Shown in pieces: positions 9,252-17,017 of a DNA stretch of 64,000 nt. The notes under the pieces were generated by a model, which was not told the DNA's origin, did no database searches, and worked only from the letters and a program-made list of their open reading frames with translations. Location: NCBI GenBank assembly GCA_016714745.1, contig JADKCG010000005.1, forward strand, positions 1-64,000. The letters run 5' to 3'. The stretch comes from Elusimicrobiota bacterium (lineage in GTDB: Bacteria > Elusimicrobiota > Elusimicrobia > FEN-1173). A program made the position numbers and the translations under genes. Each line of letters opens with the position of its first letter. Within the stretch, counting starts at the first letter, position 1.

Positions 9252-10655
9252 ATGCGAACACATCTTCATTCCGCCCCGATCGGGAAGGGGGGCGAGCGAT
9301 TCCACGCGGTTGTTGTCGGCGGCGGTTTTGCGGGGGCCAGTGCGGCGTCGGCCTTAGCGGAGGCGGGCGTGGCCGTCACACTCATCGAAGAACGGCCAAC
9401 GTTGGGGGGCCGCACCTGCTCGTTTAAAGACGGAGTGACGAAACAAGACGTGGACAACGGCCAGCACCTTCTGTTGGGAGCCTACCGGGATACACGTGCG
9501 TTCCTAAAACGATTGCGCGTTGATAACCGCATACGATTTGAAAAATCCTTTCGTGTTCCGTTCATTAACCGTCACGGTCGTGTTTCGATATTAGAACCGC
9601 GATTCTTTTCTGGAAATCTTGGACTCTTGGTCGGACTGTGCTCATTGCAGGAGATGGGGATCAAAGATCAGCTTTCTCTTTCGGTGGGGTTGTTACGCGC
9701 GAGGTTCGCCTCCTCTCGCCGAGTAAGCGATTTGAGCGTGTCCCAATGGCTTTCTTACCTTGGACAAACCCCGGGAGCACGTCGCGCTTTTTGGGATCCC
9801 CTTTGTCTGGCCACCTTGAACGAACGACCGGACCGGGCGGCCGCACGGGCGCTTTTGGTCGTTCTGAAGGAAGGACTGTTGGCGGGGGGGCAAGCGCGGG
9901 CGTTAGGGCACGCCTCTGTTTCACTCAGTCGGCTTTGGTCCATGGAACTGGGCCCCTATTTGCAACGGGCCGACGGACAACTGGCGTTAAAACAAAAAGC
10001 GACCGGCTTTCGCGTGGAAGGGGACCGCGTCACCGCGGTGGATATACAGGAGGACTCTCCCGTGGAAGCCGACGTTTTTATTTTGGCGACGTCTCTCTCT
10101 CACGCGGCAAAGATGGCCCCTTCCCCCATTTCTGAATCTTTGGCCGCCTGGGAGAACCATGACCATTCCCCGATCGTCGGGATCAACTTATGGTTTAAAG
10201 AACCCCCGTTCAAAAATCCCATGGTGAGTTTTATCGATATGGATCTCCACTGGGTCTTCAATCGCGAAACCCTGTGGGGCCCCTCAGCGGCAGGACAAAT
10301 CTCCGCCGTCATCAGCGCGGCCCGCGCCTACGAAGGACGATCCTCTATTGAAATGGTTTCTATTGCGATGGCGGACCTCCGGCGCGCGTTTCCCGCCTTC
10401 CGGGAAGAGCCCCTCCACTCTTCCGTCATTTGGGAACGCCACGCCACCCCCTCGCCGACACCCGCTTTCGTTCGTTCACGACCACCGTCGCACACCCCTT
10501 TAAATAATTTTTTCCTGGCCGGGGATTGGGTGGACACTGGACTCCCGCCCACCATCGAAGCCGCCGCCCGAAGCGGCCATCACGCGGCCGCCCTGGCCTT
10601 GTCCCATCTGAGAAAAGCGGGGCCCGTCTCCGCGAAGGAGCCCGTTCCATGCTAA
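9252..10655 (+). CDS. hpnE: Hydroxysqualene dehydroxylase / squalene-associated FAD desaturase
   Basis: 467 residues. An N-terminal FAD-binding motif VVVGGGFAGASAASALAEAG with the second segment EERPTLGGRTCSF identifies the amine oxidase/phytoene-desaturase superfamily. DVDNGQHLLLGAYRDT and PLCLATLNERPDRAAA match the HpnE subgroup that converts hydroxysqualene to squalene in hopanoid synthesis. The usual partners hpnC and hpnD are not in this window, so the substrate could also be a carotenoid-type precursor. The start has GGAAAGGAAAG upstream. Its stop overlaps the start of the HAD gene (ATGCTAA), so the pair is translationally coupled. Confidence 0.85.
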   Translation: MRTHLHSAPIGKGGERFHAVVVGGGFAGASAASALAEAGVAVTLIEERPTLGGRTCSFKDGVTKQDVDNGQHLLLGAYRDTRAFLKRLRVDNRIRFEKSFRVPFINRHGRVSILEPRFFSGNLGLLVGLCSLQEMGIKDQLSLSVGLLRARFASSRRVSDLSVSQWLSYLGQTPGARRAFWDPLCLATLNERPDRAAARALLVVLKEGLLAGGQARALGHASVSLSRLWSMELGPYLQRADGQLALKQKATGFRVEGDRVTAVDIQEDSPVEADVFILATSLSHAAKMAPSPISESLAAWENHDHSPIVGINLWFKEPPFKNPMVSFIDMDLHWVFNRETLWGPSAAGQISAVISAARAYEGRSSIEMVSIAMADLRRAFPAFREEPLHSSVIWERHATPSPTPAFVRSRPPSHTPLNNFFLAGDWVDTGLPPTIEAAARSGHHAAALALSHLRKAGPVSAKEPVPC

Positions 10656-11341
10656 AAGCGCTTATCTTTGACTGTGACGGCGTGATCGCCGATTCCGAAC
10701 ATTTACATTTCTCTCTTTTCCAAAAAGTGTTAGCGGAAATTGGTATTTCACTCACCCAAACAGACTATGTGGAAAAATACCTTGCCATGGACGATCGCGG
10801 ATGTTTTGACGCTGTCTTCAAAACCAACGGAAAAAACCTCACGGACGTCGAAAGAGCCCGTCTGATCGCTAAGAAAACAGCGCTTTATCAAAAGACGGCG
10901 GCACAAAACCTTGTCATCTTGCCGGGCGTGGTTGAATTCGTCATGGCGGTCTCACAAAAATTCCCCTTAGCCATGGCCTCGGGCGCCCTGAGAGAAGAAG
11001 TGCTCCTCATGATCGACGCCGCCGGGATTTCTCATTATTTTGACGCGGTGGTGGCCGCTGAAGATGTGAAAAACGGAAAACCGGCCCCAGACGCTTATCT
11101 TAAGGCCTTAGAAGAATTGAACAAAAAGCATCCGGGAAAAAACATCAAACCCGCAGAATGTCTGGTGGTGGAAGATTCCAAACACGGGCTTCTCTCCGCT
11201 CACAAAGCGGGGATGAAAGTCGTCGCCGTCACCACCACCTACCCGGCCGAAGAACTTTCGTCCGCGGATAAGATCGCTCCCGTTCTGACCGCACTCAGGG
11301 TCAAAGACCTCGAAGCGATGTTCCTCCCTCCCGTCCCGTGA
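10649..11341 (+). CDS. HAD-superfamily hydrolase, beta-phosphoglucomutase/phosphatase-like
   Basis: 230 residues. Motif I FDCDGVIADSE carries the nucleophile Asp and the acid/base Asp. Motif II is MASGA, and motif III lies in KNGKPAPDAYL with VVEDSKHGLLSAHKAGM as the metal-binding end. A four-helix cap sits between motifs I and II, the arrangement of subclass Ia phosphatases and phosphomutases such as Gph, YniC and PgmB. The substrate cannot be read from sequence. The start overlaps the hpnE stop and the gene's own stop overlaps the next start (GTGA), so it is part of a coupled operon. Confidence 0.85.
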   Translation: MLKALIFDCDGVIADSEHLHFSLFQKVLAEIGISLTQTDYVEKYLAMDDRGCFDAVFKTNGKNLTDVERARLIAKKTALYQKTAAQNLVILPGVVEFVMAVSQKFPLAMASGALREEVLLMIDAAGISHYFDAVVAAEDVKNGKPAPDAYLKALEELNKKHPGKNIKPAECLVVEDSKHGLLSAHKAGMKVVAVTTTYPAEELSSADKIAPVLTALRVKDLEAMFLPPVP

Positions 11342-12180
11342 CCGATAAAGGACGAACCACAAGGGAAGAAATGGCTTCCCTTTTGAATGAACCGGAAGGG
11401 AAAATCGACCTGGCGAGAGCGGCGCTGATCATGGCCCAAGACGAGTATCCTGCCTTGAACCCCCAACCGTTTTTGGACCAAATGACATCTTTCGCCTCGC
11501 GCGTGACGAAACGGATCTCTGTGGGGAAGGATCCCATCGCCACGATTGCGGCGCTCAACGGAGTTCTCTTTGAAGAGGAAGGGTTCAAGGGCAATGCCGA
11601 GGAATATTACGATCCGCGCAACAGTTTTTTAAATGAGGTTTTGGACCGGCGATTGGGTATCCCCATCAGCCTCTCACTCCTTTATTTGGAAGTAGCGCGG
11701 CGAGCCGATATCCCCATGGTGGGGATCGGCCTTCCGGGACATTTCATAACCGGGCTGATCAGCCCGGGCCGAACGTTCTACGTGGACCCTTTTCATCAGG
11801 GCCAGCTCATGACCGTCAAGGATTGCGCCGAACGGGTGGCCAAGATTTTCGACGGACAAATGCCTTTTACACCGGAACACCTCGCTCCCGTGGATGGGAG
11901 GGGAATCCTCTTTCGCCTTTTAACCAACCTTAAAAATATATATATGGAATCTCGCTCATTCGCCAAAGGCCACGCCGTTATTGATAAAATGGTACTTCTG
12001 GCCCCGACAGAATGGGCACAAGTGAGGGACCGCGGGTTGGTGCGCTACCATCTGAAACATTACCCACCGGCTCTGGCGGATTTAGAACTTTATGTGCAAA
12101 ACGTTCCGGAAGCCCCCGATCGGCCCGATATTTTGAAATTGCTGAAACTCATCGTTAAAGAGATGAAACTAAAAAATTAG
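11338..12180 (+). CDS. SirB1/YchA family protein, transglutaminase-like fold with TPR tail
   Basis: 280 residues starting with GTG inside the GTGA overlap with the HAD gene. The segment LNEVLDRRLGIPISLSLLY followed by GIGLPGHFI and FYVDPFHQG is the signature of the SirB1 family (transglutaminase-like core followed by TPR-like helices, here around 200-275: RGLVRYHLKHYPPALADLE). The usual catalytic cysteine of true transglutaminases is not evident, as is normal for this family. Molecular function is unknown; E. coli relatives lie next to prmC/prfA. It is probably cytoplasmic. Confidence 0.85.
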   Translation: MTDKGRTTREEMASLLNEPEGKIDLARAALIMAQDEYPALNPQPFLDQMTSFASRVTKRISVGKDPIATIAALNGVLFEEEGFKGNAEEYYDPRNSFLNEVLDRRLGIPISLSLLYLEVARRADIPMVGIGLPGHFITGLISPGRTFYVDPFHQGQLMTVKDCAERVAKIFDGQMPFTPEHLAPVDGRGILFRLLTNLKNIYMESRSFAKGHAVIDKMVLLAPTEWAQVRDRGLVRYHLKHYPPALADLELYVQNVPEAPDRPDILKLLKLIVKEMKLKN

Positions 12181-12196
12181 TCTTAAGGAAACCTTC

Positions 12197-13882
12197 ATGC
12201 CAAAAACGCCTGATTTTCGACCCCAAAGCCGAATTTTGACCGAAGGGGTGAACCGCGCCCCCAACCGAGCCATGTTGAGAGACGTCGGATTTAAGGACGA
12301 TGATTTCAACAAACCCTTGATCGGGATCGCGAGCACCTGGAGCGAAATCACCCCCTGCAACATCCACATCAACAAACTCGCCGAATCGGCGAAAGCCGGA
12401 GCCAAAGCCGCCGGGGGAGCGCCCCAAATTTTCAACACGATCACTGTCTCTGACGGGATTTCGATGGGCACACCCGGGATGCGCTATTCTCTCCCCAGTC
12501 GGGAAATCATCGCTGATTCCATTGAAACGGTTGTGGGCGCACAACGCATGGACGGATTCGTCGCCCTGGGCGGATGTGACAAAAACATGCCCGGCTGTCT
12601 CATGGCCATGGGACGGATGAATGTGCCGGCCGTGTTTGTTTACGGGGGGTCGATCCTTCCCGGGAATTTCGGTGGGAAAGACGTGGACATCGTCAGTATC
12701 TTTGAAGCGGTGGGCCAATACAATAACAAGTTAATCGATGAAAAGACTCTTAAGGGGATCGAATGTGCCGCCTGCCCTGGTCCCGGCTCGTGTGGGGGGA
12801 TGTACACGGCCAACACCATGGCCTCGGCCATTGAAACGTTGGGAATGAGTCTGCCGGGAAGTTCGTCCCATCCTGCCGAATCTCCCGATAAAACCAGCGA
12901 ATGTGAGGCTTCCGGGCGAGCGGTGGTTGAACTGATTAAAAAGGGCCTGCGCCCGCGGGACATCGTCACAAAGAGGTCCTTTGAAAACGCCATGGCGCTG
13001 GTCATGGTGTTGGGTGGGTCCACTAACGCCGTCCTCCATTTAATCGCCATGGCCAACGCTTTCGCCATCCGGCTGACTCTGGAAGATTTCACCCGCGTCG
13101 CCAAACGAACGCCCCATCTGGCCGATCTTAAACCTTCGGGCCGCTACGTCATGTTTGACTTATACCAAGCGGGCGGCGTCCCAGCGGTCCTCAAGCTAAT
13201 GCTGAAACACCACATGATCGATGGGAACGCCCTGACGGTGACCGGCAAAACTCTGGCCGAAAATCTGGAGAAATTCCCCGCTCTGACAGCGGGCCAAAAA
13301 GTGGTTCGAGATCCAAATAATCCGCTCCGTCCAACAGGCCCCCTGGTTATTTTGAAAGGCAATTTGGCTCCGGAAGGCGCCGTGGCGAAAGTGGGGGGGC
13401 TGTCCCACACAACGATCGTCGGTCCCGCGAAGGTTTATGACGGAGAGGAAGCCGCCACCCAGGCCGCACTGAAGGGCGCCATCAAAGCGGGAGATGTGGT
13501 GGTGGTGCGATATGAAGGACCGAAGGGGGGCCCCGGCATGAGAGAAATGTTGTCTTTGACTGCTATCCTCTCTGGCAAAGGGTTGGGCGACAAGGTGGGG
13601 TTATTGACAGACGGACGCTTCTCCGGCGGAAGCCACGGCCGTGTGGTGGGGCACGTTTGCCCAGAAGCCGCGGTGGGAGGCCCCATCGCTCTTATAAAAA
13701 ATGGGGATCGGGTAACAATCAACGCGGAAAAACAAGAACTTTCTGTGGCTCTCTCCAAAGCAGAACTAGCAAAAAGAGCCAAATCCTGGAAACCCCGCAA
13801 GCTCAAAGAAACCGGCTGGCTCGCCCGCTATGCCGCCCTAGTGACCTCAGGATCCGAAGGGGCTGTCCTCCGAGTGCCCTAA
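12197..13882 (+). CDS. ilvD: Dihydroxy-acid dehydratase
   Basis: 561 residues, normal for the family. Converts 2,3-dihydroxy-isovalerate (or -methylvalerate) to the 2-keto acids of valine, leucine and isoleucine synthesis. The iron-sulfur cysteines are visible in VALGGCDKNMPGCLMAMGR and CAACPGPGSCGGMYTANTM. The C-terminal LLTDGRFSGGSHGRVVGHV carries the catalytic serine region. The gene is 16 bp after the SirB1-family gene, behind TTAAGGAAACC, and ends the + strand cluster. A copy of the 106-bp 3'-end repeat begins 22 bp after the stop. No other ilv gene is in the window. Confidence 0.96.
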   Translation: MPKTPDFRPQSRILTEGVNRAPNRAMLRDVGFKDDDFNKPLIGIASTWSEITPCNIHINKLAESAKAGAKAAGGAPQIFNTITVSDGISMGTPGMRYSLPSREIIADSIETVVGAQRMDGFVALGGCDKNMPGCLMAMGRMNVPAVFVYGGSILPGNFGGKDVDIVSIFEAVGQYNNKLIDEKTLKGIECAACPGPGSCGGMYTANTMASAIETLGMSLPGSSSHPAESPDKTSECEASGRAVVELIKKGLRPRDIVTKRSFENAMALVMVLGGSTNAVLHLIAMANAFAIRLTLEDFTRVAKRTPHLADLKPSGRYVMFDLYQAGGVPAVLKLMLKHHMIDGNALTVTGKTLAENLEKFPALTAGQKVVRDPNNPLRPTGPLVILKGNLAPEGAVAKVGGLSHTTIVGPAKVYDGEEAATQAALKGAIKAGDVVVVRYEGPKGGPGMREMLSLTAILSGKGLGDKVGLLTDGRFSGGSHGRVVGHVCPEAAVGGPIALIKNGDRVTINAEKQELSVALSKAELAKRAKSWKPRKLKETGWLARYAALVTSGSEGAVLRVP

Positions 13883-13904
13883 AAAGTTCTCCGTGCCAGT
13901 TTCG

Positions 13905-14011
13905 CCGGGGTTCCCCGGTTGACACAGGGCTTCCGTTGATAGGGAGTTGGACAGAATTCCCCAACCCTCCCGGACGGAAATGTTCAGTCAACTGAAATTT
14001 TCAGGGTAACG
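13905..14011 (+). repeat. 106-bp gene-end repeat, copy 1 (after ilvD)
   Basis: Shares with the three other copies the blocks CCGGGGTTCCCCGGTT, CAGGG, CCCAACCCTCCCGGACGGAA (in this copy CCCAACCCTCCCGGACGGAA starts near 13960), TTCAG and AAATTTTCAG. It contains the palindrome TTCAGTCAACTGAA. Same orientation as ilvD. Confidence 0.85.
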
Positions 14012-14033
14012 CTCCGAGGAAAATTTTGTCGTT

Positions 14034-14049
14034 GCCCGATTGATCGGGC
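14034..14049. repeat. Palindrome GCCCGATTGATCGGGC (family copy 2)
   Basis: Perfect except for the central bases. Flanked by GTT and CGTTG, which extend the symmetry. It lies in the convergent gap between ilvD and the cobalamin adenosyltransferase. Confidence 0.65.
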
Positions 14050-14104
14050 CGTTGTCTGTCCGATGAGATTGTCCTGGGAAAAGGGGGCCCCCTCAATGGG
14101 GAAA

Positions 14105-14680
14105 CTATAACTTTCTTCGATTGTGAACGGACTCCTCGGGGAGCCAAAGAGTGTCCTGAACTCCTGCCTTTTGGTTTGTCCAACGCGCCAAAACAAAAAG
14201 ATAATCTGACAACCTATTGATGTAAATTTGTGCGTCGCGAACGGATTTATCCGAACCCATTAACGGAACCAGGACCCGTTCTGACCGACGGCAAACCGCC
14301 CGAGCCAAATGCAGAGCCGCCCCTAAGGCGGACCCCCCCGGAAGAATAAAATGGGTGAGCGGGGGGAGATCCCGAGAAAGAGCATCAATCCTTTTTTCTA
14401 ACCGGGTGATCTGCGACGCCCCAATGCGGGGAACCTCTTTGGGGGGGCGAGCCTCTGGGGGCGTCGCTAAATCCGCCCCAAGAATAAACAGCTCCTTCTG
14501 AATAAAGCCGATGGCGTCCTGAATTTCGGGGTCTTGGGCCAGAGCGGCCGCCCATCCAAGAACAGAGTTAAGTTCATCTATGTCGCCGTAAGCGTTCACG
14601 CGGGGGTGGTCCTTTCGAACCTTCCCTCCGCCAAACAAGAAGGTGTCCCCGCCATCCCCGACTTTCGTATATATTTTCAT
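14105..14680 (-). CDS. Cob(I)alamin adenosyltransferase, PduO type
   Basis: 191 residues. Transfers the adenosyl group of ATP to cob(I)alamin, making coenzyme B12. The N-terminal KIYTKVGDGGDTFLFGG is the PduO-type ATP loop. RVNAYGDIDELNS and the late helix RAVCRRSERVL with INRLSDYLFVLAR (positions ~140-165) complete the family signature. No other cobalamin gene is nearby. The gene is divergent from nth, and its -10 (TAAAAT) lies 6 nt before the ATG, so the transcript is probably leaderless. Confidence 0.93.
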   Translation of the reverse strand: MKIYTKVGDGGDTFLFGGGKVRKDHPRVNAYGDIDELNSVLGWAAALAQDPEIQDAIGFIQKELFILGADLATPPEARPPKEVPRIGASQITRLEKRIDALSRDLPPLTHFILPGGSALGAALHLARAVCRRSERVLVPLMGSDKSVRDAQIYINRLSDYLFVLARWTNQKAGVQDTLWLPEESVHNRRKL

Positions 14681-14686
14681 GGGACT

Positions 14687-14707
14687 ATTTTACCCTTTTG
14701 CTAGAAT
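14687..14707. promoter_or_regulatory. Back-to-back leaderless promoters (adenosyltransferase / nth)
   Basis: On the minus strand TAAAAT (14692-14687) is 6 nt before the adenosyltransferase ATG. On the plus strand TGC-TAGAAT, an extended -10 at 14702-14707, is 6 nt before the nth ATG. Neither gene has a ribosome site. The -35 elements are weak. Confidence 0.55.
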
Positions 14708-14713
14708 CGTGAC

Positions 14714-15343
14714 ATGCCGGCTGATAAGAAATCCATCCTGCGGGTTCTAAAAAAACATTATCCGCACCCCCCCTGCGCCCTTGTCCACGCAAACCCGTTT
14801 CAACTCCTGGTGGCAACGATTCTTTCGGCCCAATGCACAGACGAACGGGTGAACCAGGTCACCCCGAACCTTTTTAAGGAATTCCCGACGGCGGAAGACC
14901 TCGCCCAGGCTCCACTCCCGCGGGTGGAGGCGATCGTCCGCTCAACGGGCTTCTTCCGTCAAAAAGCCAAATCGCTTGTCCTCTCGTCTCGTCTGTTGGT
15001 GGAACAACACGGGGGGAAAGTGCCCCACACCATGAAAGCGCTTCTCGCCCTTCGCGGCGTGGCGCGAAAAACGGCCAACGTGGTGCTGGGCACAGCGTAT
15101 GGAATCGCTGTCGGCGTTGTGGTGGACACCCACGTTAAACGGCTATCAAAGCGGCTCGGCTTGACACAAGAAACGGACCCGGTCAAAGTGGAACAGGACC
15201 TCATGAAAAAGGTTCCCACGTCCGATTGGATTTGGGTTTCTCACGCGCTCATCACGCACGGCCGACAGATTTGCACTGCCCTTCATCCGAAATGCGCCGA
15301 CTGTCCATTGAACACACTTTGCCCTTCGGCGGGGCGGTTGTGA
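14714..15343 (+). CDS. nth: Endonuclease III (base-excision DNA glycosylase/AP lyase)
   Basis: 209 residues. Removes oxidised pyrimidines and cleaves at the abasic site. The helix-hairpin-helix LLALRGVARKTANVVLG contains the catalytic lysine, and VVVDTHVKRLSKRLGL the catalytic aspartate. The 4Fe-4S loop is the C-x6-C-x2-C-x5-C of CTALHPKCADCPLNTLC near the end. An early LLVATILSAQCTDERVN is also typical. The stop overlaps the GTG start of the DUF309 gene (GTGA), so the three following + genes form a coupled operon. Confidence 0.96.
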   Translation: MPADKKSILRVLKKHYPHPPCALVHANPFQLLVATILSAQCTDERVNQVTPNLFKEFPTAEDLAQAPLPRVEAIVRSTGFFRQKAKSLVLSSRLLVEQHGGKVPHTMKALLALRGVARKTANVVLGTAYGIAVGVVVDTHVKRLSKRLGLTQETDPVKVEQDLMKKVPTSDWIWVSHALITHGRQICTALHPKCADCPLNTLCPSAGRL

Positions 15344-15795
15344 GCGGCATCGACCCACGCTATTGCGCCGGAATTCAACTTTTCAACCGGGAAGAATTTT
15401 TTGAGGCCCACGAGGTCTGGGAAGAACTCTGGCACGACACCCTCGGGTTCAACCGGGACTTTTTTCAGGGCTTAATCCAAGTCACCAGCGCCATGCACCA
15501 CCTTCAAATTGGAAATATGCGGGGAGCGCGGATTCTTTATGGTTCTGGGATCGAACTCTTGGCCCCTTACGGACCACGACACTTGGGATTAGATCTCGAT
15601 CACCTACGAATGAGATTCACTCAAGCCCTGAACGGAATTTTAGGCCTCCCCATTGAAAAACTTGCGGGACGGGGCATTTCCGGCCCCGTAAAAATCACCT
15701 ACACTTCCGCTCTCGCTTTTGAGTTAAAATTGGATCCCCAACAAAATCAATCGGGAATGACGAATGTGAAGAATTTAAACACGGGACAGCCGTGA
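15340..15795 (+). CDS. DUF309 family protein
   Basis: 151 residues from the GTG at 15340, chosen because it forms a GTGA overlap with the nth stop. The signature LFNREEFFEAHEVWEELW followed by FFQGLIQVTSAMHHLQIGN is the core of DUF309, a small helical family whose biochemical role is unknown. The conserved His and Glu residues in this motif suggest metal binding. It is soluble. Coupled to nth upstream and NUDIX downstream. Confidence 0.85.
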   Translation: MSGIDPRYCAGIQLFNREEFFEAHEVWEELWHDTLGFNRDFFQGLIQVTSAMHHLQIGNMRGARILYGSGIELLAPYGPRHLGLDLDHLRMRFTQALNGILGLPIEKLAGRGISGPVKITYTSALAFELKLDPQQNQSGMTNVKNLNTGQP

Positions 15796-16394
15796 TATTT
15801 TACCCTCCATTTTTGTCTGCAAAAGAAGAAAAAGCGATCTTGGCGCGTTTCAGTCACGCCGGATTGCCGAAATTTTGGCAAAAATCCATGGCCAAAGAAA
15901 TCCGACATTGCCTCCAATGCGGGGAGACGTTGGTGTGGCGCTATGTGCGGATGGAGGGGAGAAACCGGTTTGTTTGCGGGGAATGTAAATTTATCGCCTA
16001 CCAAAACCCAAAAATCGTTGGGGCCACGCTCCCCGTCAAAAACGGGAGAGTCTATTTGCTGAGAAGAGCCATCGAACCGGCCTACGGCCTCTGGACCCAT
16101 CCCGCAGGGTACATGGAATTGGGGGAATCTGTTGAAGACGCCGCTTTGCGGGAAACCTGAGAAGAAATCCGAACCCGGGCCAAAATCGTCGGTCCCCCGC
16201 GGATCTACTCCTACAAAGACGCCGCTGTGGTCACCATCATTTATCTCGCTGAAATCATCGGCCCCACCCCCCGCCCCGGCATCGAATCCCTCGAAGTTAA
16301 AGCCTTTCGTCCAGACGAAATCCCCTGGAAAGAACTCGCCTTCCGGAGCACCTACCACGCCCTAAAAGACTGGGCAAAAACAAATCAAAAATAG
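15792..16394 (+). CDS. NUDIX hydrolase with zinc ribbon, interrupted by an in-frame TGA
   Basis: A zinc ribbon (CLQCGETLVW...FVCGECKF, about residues 39-68) precedes a NUDIX domain, as in NADH-pyrophosphatase-like enzymes that hydrolyse nucleoside diphosphate derivatives. The Nudix box reads GYMELGESVEDAALRET, then TGA at 16158-16160, then EEI in the same frame. Coding continues without shift through IYSYKDAAVVTIIYLAEIIG to TAG at 16394. The stop replaces a residue that is usually Trp in this box (TGG to TGA is a single change). This is either a sequencing error, a fresh nonsense mutation or readthrough. The start is 15792 (GTGA overlap) or the ATG at 15888. Confidence 0.75.
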
Positions 16395-16981
16395 GTTCGG
16401 ATGAGGCTGGTCACTTTGCCGATGACAGATATGTGGCGGCCGCGGATGAGCGGGTAGGCGGGATTGATGGGTTCTAAAAAAATTTCACGACCGACGCGGC
16501 GGAGACGTTTAACGGTGGCTTCATCGTCGTCCACGGCCGCCACAACGATGGCGCGGTCTTCCGCCACCGCTGTGTTTTGCACCAAGACCATATCGCCGTC
16601 CGCCAATTCGGGGCTCATGCTGTCGCCTTTCACCCGCAAAACGAAATTGGCCCGCTTGGCGATGGCCTCGTCCACAGCCAAATAATCTTCCACTTCGGCA
16701 ATGGCTTCCAAGGGAATACCTGCGGAGACCCTGCCCAAAATCGGCAACCGGGCCTGAACTTCCGTCAACCGCCGAGCCCCCAGCAAAAGGCCTCGGGCCG
16801 TGTCTTTGGCGCGACGCAAAACCCCTTTTCGTTCCAAGGCTGAAATGTGATCTTGAATGGCTTTAGGGAAAACATCGAAACGCTTGGCGATTTCTCGAAC
16901 AGTGGGGGGAATGCCACTTTTCTCAATCTGAGTCACGATGAAGCCATAAATTTCTTTTTGGCGTGCCGTTAGTTGGTCCAT
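16385..16981 (-). CDS. lexA: LexA repressor
   Basis: About 198 residues from MDQLTARQKEIYGFI. A longer reading adds 13 residues but would overlap the promoter. The N-terminal winged helix TVREIAKRFDVFPKAIQDHI binds DNA. The C-terminal peptidase S24 domain has the nucleophile in VKGDSMSPELADGD and the lysine in DDDEATVKRL. The cleavage region reads ILGRVSAGIPLEA with an Ala-Gly at the expected site (SAG). This is a full self-cleaving LexA and should control the SOS regulon. Its promoter shares a 16-bp element with the RecA-like gene at 20447. The 3' end overlaps the NUDIX gene by 10 bp tail to tail. Confidence 0.95.
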   Translation of the reverse strand: MDQLTARQKEIYGFIVTQIEKSGIPPTVREIAKRFDVFPKAIQDHISALERKGVLRRAKDTARGLLLGARRLTEVQARLPILGRVSAGIPLEAIAEVEDYLAVDEAIAKRANFVLRVKGDSMSPELADGDMVLVQNTAVAEDRAIVVAAVDDDEATVKRLRRVGREIFLEPINPAYPLIRGRHISVIGKVTSLIRTYF

Positions 16982-16987
16982 AGAAAG

Positions 16988-17017
16988 ACTATACAAAAGA
17001 ATAGACTTATTTTTCAA
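16988..17017 (-). promoter_or_regulatory. lexA promoter with putative LexA operator
   Basis: TTGAAA (17017-17012), an 18-nt spacer and TATAGT (16993-16988), 6 nt before the ATG. The spacer end and -10 form TATTC-TTT-TGTATAGT, which recurs with only its three central bases changed before the RecA-like gene. CTATTC-n4-GTATAG is a near palindrome, so this is the likely LexA site overlapping the -10. Confidence 0.65.

Noticed and set aside
9638..10135. Frame of 165 codons inside hpnE
   Set aside because: Shadow of the hpnE reading frame without motifs or ribosome site.
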